Notes under the pieces: model-generated
Told to the model about the DNA's origin: nothing
The model's database searches: none
What the model saw: only the letters and a program-made list of their open reading frames with translations
NCBI GenBank assembly: GCA_020343675.1
Contig: CP070806.1
Location: 4,304,529 to 4,363,570, forward strand
Length of the DNA: 59,042 bases
Origin: Phycisphaerales bacterium
Lineage (GTDB): Bacteria; Planctomycetota; Phycisphaerae; Sedimentisphaerales; Anaerobacaceae
Direction: 5' to 3'
In this document: positions 43,196-50,451 of the stretch, one piece after another
How the letters are laid out: each line of letters opens with the position of its first letter
How positions within the stretch are numbered: the first letter of the stretch is position 1
Translations under genes and position numbers: made by a program

Positions 43196-45161
43196 CAACC
43201 TTGCTTCGCGTATAGTCCAGAAGACCGGCCGAGAGCAGAATTTGCCTGTCTCGCTCGGACAAGGCCAGTCTTCCGGCGAATTCATAGGCGCCGTCCGCTC
43301 TGGCGATTTTGATCTCGTTCTCACTCTTTACCGCTTCGAGCAGGTAACCTATCCGAAGTTCATCGCCCTGTTCCACGTTGTCGTAGTCCCCCGGGTCGGC
43401 AAATTCGACTGGCACGATGCAGAAGTTAATCAAGTTCGCCTTGTGAATTCGCTCGATGCTCTTGGCGATGACGACCCGTACACCGAGATACATCGGGCAC
43501 AGCGCCGCATGTTCTCGCGATGAGCCCTGGCCGTAACTTTCACCCGCGACGATGACTCCGCCTATACCTCTTCTCTTCAATTCGAGCGCTCGTTGGGCAA
43601 ATGTCGGTTTGCCCTCTTCATTAAAGCAGTTGAACACGACCTTGGCGTATTCAGGGACATTCGAGCGCAGCTTCAGGAACGTACCGGCCGGCATGATATG
43701 GTCGGTAGTGATTTTGTCGCCGCACTTGAGCAGCACCTGAGACGTCAGGTTCTTCGGCAAAGGTTTGGGGGTCTCAGGCACGACAATCGTCGGGCCGCGC
43801 AGAACTTCAATTCGGGCCACCTTCCCCTGGTTCAGAGGAGGCTCGATCATGTTATCGTTGACGGCGAATTCATCGGGAAGTTCGATCCGGGGATACGCCA
43901 TCCCGAACAGGTCTTGAGCATCACGCGGGTCAGTCACCCGGCCAGTCAGCGCCGAGACCACGGCCGTCTCCGGACTGACCAGATAGACCTGGTCGCCCTT
44001 GGTTCCGCTGCGGCCCGCAAAATTTCGGTTGAATGTCCGCAGACTCACAACACCATCAGCCGGCGAGAAGCCCTGCCCGATGCACGGCCCGCAGCCTGAT
44101 TCGAGTATTCTCGCGCCGGCCGAGATCACCTGCGCCAATGCCCCGTTTTCGGCTAACATATCCAGCACCGCTCTGCTGCCCGGAGCGATCGCGAACTCGA
44201 CCATCTCGTTGATGCGCCGGCCTTTCAGCACCGCCGCGACCATCATCAAATCCGCAAAGCTCGAATTCGTACAGCTCCCGATCACGACCTGGCGCGTTTC
44301 CAGGCCCGAGACCTCTCGCACCGCCTTGACGTTGTCCGGTGAAGAGGGACAAGCCGCCATCGGCTCGAGCTCACTGAGGTTTATCTCGATAACGCGGTCG
44401 TATTCGGCGTCGGAATCGGCCGCTAAAGGCCGGTAGTCTTCTTCCCGCTTCTGGGCGGCCAAGAATTTCCTGGTTTGCTCATCACTGGCGAAGATGCTCG
44501 TTGTCACGCCCAACTCGGCGCCCATATTTGTGATCGTCGCTCGCTGCGGGACGGACAACAACGCCGCGCCCGACCCGAAACACTCGACCACCCAGCCGAC
44601 GTTTCCTTTGGTGGTCAGGATACTCAGCAGCTTGAGAATCACGTCCTTGGCGGCCACCCAATCGTTCAATTCGCCGGTCAGCTTGACGCCCACGACCTTT
44701 GGACATTTCAAGTAAAACGGGCCTCCCGCCATGGCGACCGCGACGTCCAGACCACCGGCCCCAATGGCCAGCATGCCGATGCCGCCGCCGGTGGGCGTAT
44801 GCGAATCGCTGCCCAACAGAGTCGCGCCGGGTTTGCCGAACCGCTCCAAGTGGACCTGGTGGCAAATGCCGTTGCCGGCCCGCGAGTGATAAGCGCCCGA
44901 CTTGGCGGCGATGGTTTGCAGATAGAGATGGTCGTTGTGGTTCTCAGGGCCGAAGCCGGCCATGTTATGATCCACGTAACTGACCGACAAGTCGGTCTTG
45001 ACCAGCTCGGCCCCCATCGATTCGTACAACAGAAAGGCCGTGGTTCCGGTCGCGTCCTGCGTTAGTGTCTGGTCGATCCGAATTCCAATCTGCTCGCCCG
45101 CCGTGAGCCTGCCCTCAGCAAGGTGCTCGCCAAGTATCTTATGAACAAGTGTTTGTCCCAA
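43188..45161 (-). CDS. Aconitate hydratase (Aquifex-type)
   Basis: Iron-sulfur enzyme of the TCA cycle interconverting citrate and isocitrate, 657 aa, of the shorter Aquifex-type family (about 650 aa). Cluster ligands are in GSCTNSS and SGCGPCIGQG; other landmarks are LLGSDSHTPTGGGIGM and GESYGQGSSREHAA. The start is TTG 45161 (MGQTLVHKIL), decided by AAGGAG seven bases upstream; the longer reading from ATG 45218 runs through the ribosome-binding site and is unconserved. The 3' end overlaps the LOG-type gene by 8 nt. Confidence 0.93.
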   Translation of the reverse strand: MGQTLVHKILGEHLAEGRLTAGEQIGIRIDQTLTQDATGTTAFLLYESMGAELVKTDLSVSYVDHNMAGFGPENHNDHLYLQTIAAKSGAYHSRAGNGICHQVHLERFGKPGATLLGSDSHTPTGGGIGMLAIGAGGLDVAVAMAGGPFYLKCPKVVGVKLTGELNDWVAAKDVILKLLSILTTKGNVGWVVECFGSGAALLSVPQRATITNMGAELGVTTSIFASDEQTRKFLAAQKREEDYRPLAADSDAEYDRVIEINLSELEPMAACPSSPDNVKAVREVSGLETRQVVIGSCTNSSFADLMMVAAVLKGRRINEMVEFAIAPGSRAVLDMLAENGALAQVISAGARILESGCGPCIGQGFSPADGVVSLRTFNRNFAGRSGTKGDQVYLVSPETAVVSALTGRVTDPRDAQDLFGMAYPRIELPDEFAVNDNMIEPPLNQGKVARIEVLRGPTIVVPETPKPLPKNLTSQVLLKCGDKITTDHIMPAGTFLKLRSNVPEYAKVVFNCFNEEGKPTFAQRALELKRRGIGGVIVAGESYGQGSSREHAALCPMYLGVRVVIAKSIERIHKANLINFCIVPVEFADPGDYDNVEQGDELRIGYLLEAVKSENEIKIARADGAYEFAGRLALSERDRQILLSAGLLDYTRSKVDA

Positions 45162-45263
45162 TTGTGCACTCCTTAAAATCAAAGCCGATAGTTTAGCACA
45201 AATGCCGGCGGAAGACAAATTCTGACGAATGCGGATTCTTCACTTGCCCATTCTATAGAGACT

Positions 45264-45291
45264 GGGCCCGGCCCTATGTGGCGCCGGGCCC
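45264..45291. other. GC-rich hairpin after the second Hint-prepilin gene
   Basis: 45264-45271 (GGGCCCGG) pairs with 45284-45291. It lies about 75 bases beyond the stop of the minus-strand gene ending at 45365. There is no T-run, so it is at best a weak terminator; it may also protect the message end. Confidence 0.4.
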
Positions 45292-45364
45292 ATCTGCTAT
45301 CACAGCAGGGTCTATCTCGGCGCGATCCGGTCACCGAGCGATGAGGCTGTGTGGAGCTGACCGG

Positions 45365-46621
45365 CTACCAGTCGCGCACAACGACCCGGTCTTTTCCGAC
45401 CAAGTAACGATCTGAGCCCCTGACCCTGAGATTATAGACTTTGCCGACGAAAAGCATGGGTCTCTTGACGATGCTCTCAATGCACACGGAGCCATTCAAC
45501 GACTTGAGCCGAAGTCCGCTTTTCAAATCCGGGGCCGCGATCCATTGCCCCGAATCGAGCATGAAGTGGTGAGAGCTCACAACGCTGATGCAATCTCCGG
45601 TTTCGAGCAAGATGTCGCGACACTCGAAGGATCCGAAGTGCTCCTGGACCTTCTCCAGAGACGATGTCGCCGAAAGGTGCCGGCCGATGGACCCGGCCGC
45701 CTGACAGATTGGGATAAGCCGGCCAGCGACCCGCACAGGCGTCCCGGGAGTGAAGCACGCCCTGCCTTTCGTGCCTTCGAGGTCGTGAACGACCATGGAA
45801 TCCGTCCGCCCCTTCGGTTCGCTTGCCAGTGTAGGCGGCGAGCCGATGCGCACGTCGGCCTCATTCCAGAAGGTGTAAATGTTGTCGTCGTTGACGCCAC
45901 AGAAAGGCACCTTCTCGAAGCTCACGTGGTTGTCAAGGAACAGGACGTTTTGTCCCTCTTCCTGGTGGGAGATCGAGTTGCCGGCATTTACTGCCTCTCT
46001 GCCGCCGGTGGGCGAATAAAGCCCGGGAAATTGTCGAGCCTCGCCAGCGGGCGATGACGTCCAGGGATTCCTGTCGGCCGCGACCGCCAGACCGGGCTCG
46101 CCCGCCGTGGTCAGAGCATACAGGCCGAAAGGCATGTGATAGGCGTAGCTGCAATGCTTCTTCGGCTCCGGCCCGAAATCCCACAGATCGATAAGGTCCC
46201 GGCTGCCCGCGTTGTATTCGCTCGGCTTGAATTCCGTAGTTCCGGAATCACTCTTGCAGACGAACGACTTTGGCGTAACCTCGGCATACTTGACCAGCAG
46301 GTAGAAACAGGACGAGATGCTTCCCGTGCCGCCGCTACCGTCGTTGCCCAGGCCATAGGCCTGGAATCGGTTGGCCGCGTCCCAGGCAGGTATCTTCGCA
46401 GCCCATTTGCCGTTTCGCCCCCCGGAGCGCGGCAGCTCATCGTCATAGTCGTTGCCGTAGATGAGCATCGCTTTGCCGATGCCGGAAAGGTTCGTCCCGC
46501 AGACCGTCCGGAAGGCGATCTGCCTGACCCTGGACAGCGCGGGCATCAGAATGCCCATCAACAGAGCGATGATCGCAATCACGACCAGCAGCTCCACTAA
46601 TGTAAAACCTTTGCGTTTCAT
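45365..46621 (-). CDS. Prepilin-like protein with C-terminal Hint (hedgehog/intein) domain, copy 2
   Basis: Paralogue of the gene at 20582-21862, 418 aa from ATG 46621 (AGGAG upstream; an earlier in-frame start adds 12 residues that include the ribosome site). Prepilin leader MKRKG/FTLVELLVVIAIIA, pseudopilin domain with HQEEGQNVLFLDN, then KGRACFTPGTPV. The Hint domain is residues 289-418, exactly 130 residues as in copy 1 with no gaps; my hand count gives 81 of 130 identical. Block B is VVSSHHFML (His kept, Val in place of Thr), block F GKVYNLRVRGSDRYLVG, end VRDW. The linker before the Hint domain is shorter than in copy 1 and has no Pro/Gly run. Cys289 would be the nucleophile. The leader at 46646-46803 repeats that of copy 1. 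Confidence 0.88.
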   Translation of the reverse strand: MKRKGFTLVELLVVIAIIALLMGILMPALSRVRQIAFRTVCGTNLSGIGKAMLIYGNDYDDELPRSGGRNGKWAAKIPAWDAANRFQAYGLGNDGSGGTGSISSCFYLLVKYAEVTPKSFVCKSDSGTTEFKPSEYNAGSRDLIDLWDFGPEPKKHCSYAYHMPFGLYALTTAGEPGLAVAADRNPWTSSPAGEARQFPGLYSPTGGREAVNAGNSISHQEEGQNVLFLDNHVSFEKVPFCGVNDDNIYTFWNEADVRIGSPPTLASEPKGRTDSMVVHDLEGTKGRACFTPGTPVRVAGRLIPICQAAGSIGRHLSATSSLEKVQEHFGSFECRDILLETGDCISVVSSHHFMLDSGQWIAAPDLKSGLRLKSLNGSVCIESIVKRPMLFVGKVYNLRVRGSDRYLVGKDRVVVRDW

Positions 46622-46645
46622 TTTCTTTCTCCTTCTGACTTTTTC

Positions 46646-46803
46646 GGAGATTCGCACGCCCGGCCGCTCCTGAGCACGTTTCGATGGTCAATTTCGTACA
46701 AATAAGTCCAACGCGCCATCCGGATCGCATCATGACACGTACCGCTAAACGCCATTTCATCGCGAATCTCCACAGTCCTGTTCTTTCGCTCAAAAACGGT
46801 CGG
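46646..46803 (-). promoter_or_regulatory. Conserved a-b-a'-b' leader element, copy 2
   Basis: Segment a (46803-46793, CCGACCGTTTT) can pair with a' (46670-46660, GGAGCGGCCGG) using three G-U wobbles and one mismatch. Segment b (46771-46762, GGAGATTCGC) is complementary over ten bases to b' (46655-46646). b' ends 24 bases before the ATG (25 in copy 1), and a and b are separated by exactly the same distance in both copies (42 bases end to end). The sequence between the matching islands has diverged. Confidence 0.6.
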
Positions 46804-46885
46804 CTAATAGCGAATTCACTTCAGCAGATTTCGGCAGACAAACTCCGCGCAGTCGTGCCTGGCCCGAAGGGCCCCGGTCTTTGGA

Positions 46886-46962
46886 AAGACAGGTCTAAGA
46901 TATGAAACAACGAGGGAATATGATGACAATCCACATTATGATATGGCTTTCAAACCTGCCTA
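46886..46962. repeat. 75-85-bp repeat element, copy B
   Basis: Arms 46890-46894 (CAGGT) and 46954-46958 pair; core AATATGATGAC at 46917-46927 and TTATGA at 46936-46941. About 265-340 bases upstream of the second Hint-prepilin start, close to the position of copy A at the first gene. Confidence 0.65.
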
Positions 46963-47051
46963 TCTGTCGTTGTTCTCCATAAGGGCGCAAACGCCGCGCA
47001 AAGTTGCCCTCAACACATCAAGTCAAAGCCAAACTGAAAAAGAACCCTACT

Positions 47052-47130
47052 CGGGCAGGCGGGTTTAAGATAGTACGAGCAAGCAAATATGATGACGACT
47101 CAAATTATGAGAGTTTTTATCGCCTGCCTA
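47052..47130. repeat. 75-85-bp repeat element, copy C
   Basis: Arms 47054-47061 (GGCAGGCG) and 47121-47128 pair perfectly over eight bases; core AATATGATGAC at 47086-47096 and TTATGA at 47105-47110. The arms differ from copies A and B but keep complementarity. The rest of the 46804-47211 gap shows no gene. Confidence 0.65.
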
Positions 47131-47211
47131 CTGTAATATACGATATCGGCAGAAATTGGTTCGCCTGTGCAAGAAATCTTATCGAGTTTTGCCGATTTAC
47201 TTTCAGGACTA

Positions 47212-48939
47212 TTAACGGTTTTTTCGTTTGTTGTTGGTTGGCTTATTGACGGGCCAGGGTTGGACTCCGCACCGGGTCGCCCAGGCCTCATACAGTGCCT
47301 TCAGATGCTCGACTTTCTCCGGATGTTCCCCCGCCAGATTGTTCAGTTCCGTGCGGTCGGCCTCAAGGTCGTAGAGCTCCCACCCACCCGGATGCCTGGA
47401 GACTAATTTCCATTTGCCTTGTCGTACGGCGCGGTTGCCCTCATGCTCCCAGTAAATGGCCTCTCTTTCGATGGGCTTGTTGTCGAAGACCGGCCGCAGG
47501 CTCTTGCCTTCCATCGGCGCGATCCTGTGGCCTCTATATTCCGCGGGATACTCCGCACCGGCGACATCGACGCACGTCGCCATAATATCGATAAGATGCC
47601 CAGGCTGATGCCGGAGCTTGCCCCCTGTTCTAATCCGTGCGGGCCAATGGGCTATCAGGGGCGTGGAGATGCCGCCTTCGTGAACCCAGTGCTTGTACAG
47701 ACGGAAGGGGGTATTGCTGGAATTGGCCCAAGGTTTGCCGTATGCGATGTACGTGTCCGGCGGGCCGGGCATGACACCCTTGCCTGTCCGGACACGCCGG
47801 CCGTCGCGAGTCACCTTGGGCTGCATATCGGGCTGCAACGCATCTTTGTCCATCGGTCGCAGCGGGATTTCCTCGGATGGGTCCGGCTTGATCGCACCGC
47901 GACTTCCGTACTCTTCGGCGCAACCGCCGTTGTCGGCCAGGAAGAAGACCAGCGTGTTATTGAACCGGCCCTTTCGTTTCAGTTCCGCAATGATCCGCCC
48001 AACGCCCTGGTCGAGGCGGTCAACCATCGCCGCATAGACCTCCATGCGGCGCTCGTGCCATTTTTTATCCTCAGCTTCCTCCCAGGCCGGGACTGCCCGA
48101 TCACGGGGCGTAATTTTCCATTCCCTCTTGACGATACCCATCTCGACCATGCGCTTATGTCGCTCGGCCCGCAGCGCATCCCAACCCTGAGCATAACGAC
48201 CCTTGTATCTGGCAATGTCCTGCGACAAAGCATGCATTGGCCAGTGCGGCGCTGTATAGGCAACGTACATGAAGAACGGATTGTCCGAGTCGTGTTCACG
48301 GACAAACTTGACTGCGTTGTCGCTGATAGCATCGGTGTAATAGAAGTCGTCGCTATCCGGCGGAATCTGGGTATTGTCGCGCGTCAACGAACAAGGATCG
48401 TAGAAACTGCCGGCGCCGTGAATTGTGCCGAAGAAACGGTCGAATCCGCGCTGACGCGGCCAGTTGTGCTTCGGCCCCTCGGGCCTGCGATATCTGGTCA
48501 CGTGCCATTTGCCCGACATATACGTGTTGTAGCCGGCCTGCTTGAGGGCCTCCGCGATGGTAACGCAGCGATTGTTCAGATCGCCTCGGTAACTCTCATG
48601 TCCCTTGTCCTCCATCATGTGCCCTACTCCCGCCTGATGCTGGTAAAGACCGGTCATCAGCGAGGCCCTCGTCGGACAGCAACGCGCGGTATTGTAAAAC
48701 TGTGTGAAGCGCAGCCCGCCGGCGGCCAGGGCGTCCAAGTTGGGCGTATGAATCTCGCCGCCGTAGCAGCCGATATCGGAATATCCCATGTCATCGGCCA
48801 TCATCAGCACAATGTTGGGTCGCTTGTTTTTACCGGCACGCGGCTGAGTGATACTCGCGCATCCCGGCACAGCCAGCGCCGCAGCACCAGAACCAACAGC
48901 TTTGATAAAATCACGACGCGTGGAATAGAGCGAACTCAT
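47212..48939 (-). CDS. Sulfatase, Tat-exported (copy 1)
   Basis: Formylglycine-dependent sulfatase of about 575 aa (type I family, alkaline-phosphatase fold). The N-terminus is a twin-arginine signal, STRRDFIKAVGSGAA, ending in AVPGC, so it may become a lipoprotein. The modification motif CxPxR is CCPTR (first Cys, about residue 87). Metal and substrate residues are in MMADDMGYSDIG, SGKWHV and FFLADNGG. ATG 48939 gives good spacing to the GGAG at 48950; an ATG six bases earlier overlaps the upstream stop. It is translationally coupled to the next sulfatase. The likely substrate is a sulfated polysaccharide; the exact linkage is unknown. Confidence 0.94.
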   Translation of the reverse strand: MSSLYSTRRDFIKAVGSGAAALAVPGCASITQPRAGKNKRPNIVLMMADDMGYSDIGCYGGEIHTPNLDALAAGGLRFTQFYNTARCCPTRASLMTGLYQHQAGVGHMMEDKGHESYRGDLNNRCVTIAEALKQAGYNTYMSGKWHVTRYRRPEGPKHNWPRQRGFDRFFGTIHGAGSFYDPCSLTRDNTQIPPDSDDFYYTDAISDNAVKFVREHDSDNPFFMYVAYTAPHWPMHALSQDIARYKGRYAQGWDALRAERHKRMVEMGIVKREWKITPRDRAVPAWEEAEDKKWHERRMEVYAAMVDRLDQGVGRIIAELKRKGRFNNTLVFFLADNGGCAEEYGSRGAIKPDPSEEIPLRPMDKDALQPDMQPKVTRDGRRVRTGKGVMPGPPDTYIAYGKPWANSSNTPFRLYKHWVHEGGISTPLIAHWPARIRTGGKLRHQPGHLIDIMATCVDVAGAEYPAEYRGHRIAPMEGKSLRPVFDNKPIEREAIYWEHEGNRAVRQGKWKLVSRHPGGWELYDLEADRTELNNLAGEHPEKVEHLKALYEAWATRCGVQPWPVNKPTNNKRKNR

Positions 48940-48941
48940 AA

Positions 48942-50375
48942 TCATTTCTCCGTAATGCGTTTGGCCAATTGATCTTGGCCGGGGATCAGGTTAGCTAAGT
49001 GCAGCGCCACTTCCTTGTGGATATCTTGTATAACCTCCGGATGGTCTTTGGAAATATCGTATTTCTCCGACGGGTCGTGGCCGAGATGGTAGAGCAGAGG
49101 CGGCTCGTGCCTTTTCTCTTGGCCCTTGCCATAGGCCGGCTTGGTGAAAAAATGCGCCTTGTAGGGACCTTTGCGGGCCGCGTACAGCTTTGCCCCCCGG
49201 TAGTAGAACATCGTCTTTCGGGGGCTGGATCCGGTCCCGAACAGAGCCGGTGAGAGGTCGAGGCCGTCAACAATCCGGTCGGTCGGTACTTTCACGCCGG
49301 CCAGCGTAAGAATCGTCGTGTACAGATCCATCGTGGCGCCCATATCGTTGACGACGCCGGGCTTGATTCTGCCGGGCCACCACATCACACACGGCTCGCG
49401 CATGCCCCCTTCGAATGTGCAGCCTTTGCCCTCCCGGAGCAGGCCCGCAGAGCCGCCGTGCTGGTCGAAAGTAAGCCAGGGGCCATTGTCGGAGGTGAAA
49501 ACGACAAATGTGTTCTCCGCCAGACCTTCGCGGCGCAACGTATCCAGTATCCGCCCAACGCCGTGGTCGATCTCTTGGACGACATCGCCATACAGGCCGC
49601 GAAGGCTCTTGTCTCGGAAGTCCTTGGAGACAAACAGCGGAACATGAGGCAAGTTGTGGGCCAGGTAGAGAAAGAAGGGCTTGTTCTTGTTCTGCGAGAT
49701 GAACGTGACGGCTTGCTCGGTATAGCGTTTCGTGATGGTGTTTTGGTCGGCGGGACGTTCGGTGATGTCTTCATTTTGCATAAGAGGGACATTCCAGTAT
49801 TCGGTTTTGGGCTCGAAGAATGCCTGACGCCCCGGGCCCCCGACCCTGTCCATATCGTTGCTGTACGGGATGCCGAAGTAGGAATCGAAGCCATTGCTGG
49901 TCGGCAGATAGGGCTTCAGATGGCCCAGATGCCACTTGCCAACGCAAGCGGTCGTATAGCCCCCGGTCTTGAGCGCCTCAGCGATAGTGACTTCGCTTTC
50001 GGGCAAACCGCCGGCCGAATCAGGAAACAGCACGCGGCGCTTGTCGCTGCACATGCCGCTGCGAATCGGGAGCCTGCCCGTCAAAAGGGCCGCCCGGCTC
50101 GGCGTGCATACCGAAGCGCCCACATAGAAATTCGTCCACCTCTGGCCTTCGGCAGCCATCCGGTCCACGCAGGGTGTGCGAATCGTCGGGTGCCCGAAGC
50201 AGCTCAGATCGCCATAGCCGAGGTCGTCACAAAAGATGATGATGAAGTTCGGTTTCTTTGCCGATGACTTTCCGGCACTCAACTCACTCAGAGAAGTGCA
50301 GCCCGGCACGGCCAATGACGCAGCGCCCAAACCCAGGACCTTAATGAAGTGACGGCGATTCAATGAAGATTCCAT
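48942..50375 (-). CDS. Sulfatase, Tat-exported (copy 2)
   Basis: Formylglycine sulfatase, 477 aa, first gene of the pair. Twin-arginine signal SLNRRHFIKVLGLGAA with AVPGC at the end, probably a Tat lipoprotein. Modification motif VCTPSRAALLTG with Cys90; metal-site segments FCDDLGYGDLS, VGKWHLGHL and FTSDNGPW. GGAGAT lies upstream of ATG 50375. The stop overlaps the start region of copy 1. It is about 100 residues shorter than copy 1, mostly in the central insertions, so a different substrate is expected. No sulfatase-maturating enzyme is encoded in the window. Confidence 0.95.
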   Translation of the reverse strand: MESSLNRRHFIKVLGLGAASLAVPGCTSLSELSAGKSSAKKPNFIIIFCDDLGYGDLSCFGHPTIRTPCVDRMAAEGQRWTNFYVGASVCTPSRAALLTGRLPIRSGMCSDKRRVLFPDSAGGLPESEVTIAEALKTGGYTTACVGKWHLGHLKPYLPTSNGFDSYFGIPYSNDMDRVGGPGRQAFFEPKTEYWNVPLMQNEDITERPADQNTITKRYTEQAVTFISQNKNKPFFLYLAHNLPHVPLFVSKDFRDKSLRGLYGDVVQEIDHGVGRILDTLRREGLAENTFVVFTSDNGPWLTFDQHGGSAGLLREGKGCTFEGGMREPCVMWWPGRIKPGVVNDMGATMDLYTTILTLAGVKVPTDRIVDGLDLSPALFGTGSSPRKTMFYYRGAKLYAARKGPYKAHFFTKPAYGKGQEKRHEPPLLYHLGHDPSEKYDISKDHPEVIQDIHKEVALHLANLIPGQDQLAKRITEK

Positions 50376-50427
50376 AGATTATCTCCGGAACTTGCTTTTC
50401 TTGCATAGTCTCAGTGTCTCATGACGC

Positions 50428-50433
50428 TATAAT
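50428..50433 (+). promoter_or_regulatory. Perfect -10 hexamer before the PEP-utilising enzyme gene
   Basis: TATAAT at 50428-50433, 18 bases before ATG 50452. No good -35 at 16-18 bases upstream. Transcription would start about 10-13 bases before the ATG, and there is no Shine-Dalgarno, so translation may be of the short-leader type. Confidence 0.5.
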
Positions 50434-50451
50434 AGCCGCACCGACAAAGAA

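Noticed and set aside
47052..47130. CRISPR array from repeats B and C
   Set aside because: Only two nearby copies of about 75 bases with internal symmetry and variable arms; no spacer regularity and no cas gene.
47419..48972. Long open frame (about 517 codons) on the plus strand opposite the first sulfatase
   Set aside because: It is an antisense shadow of a clear sulfatase gene, with no domain, no ribosome-binding site and codon choice dictated by the other strand.
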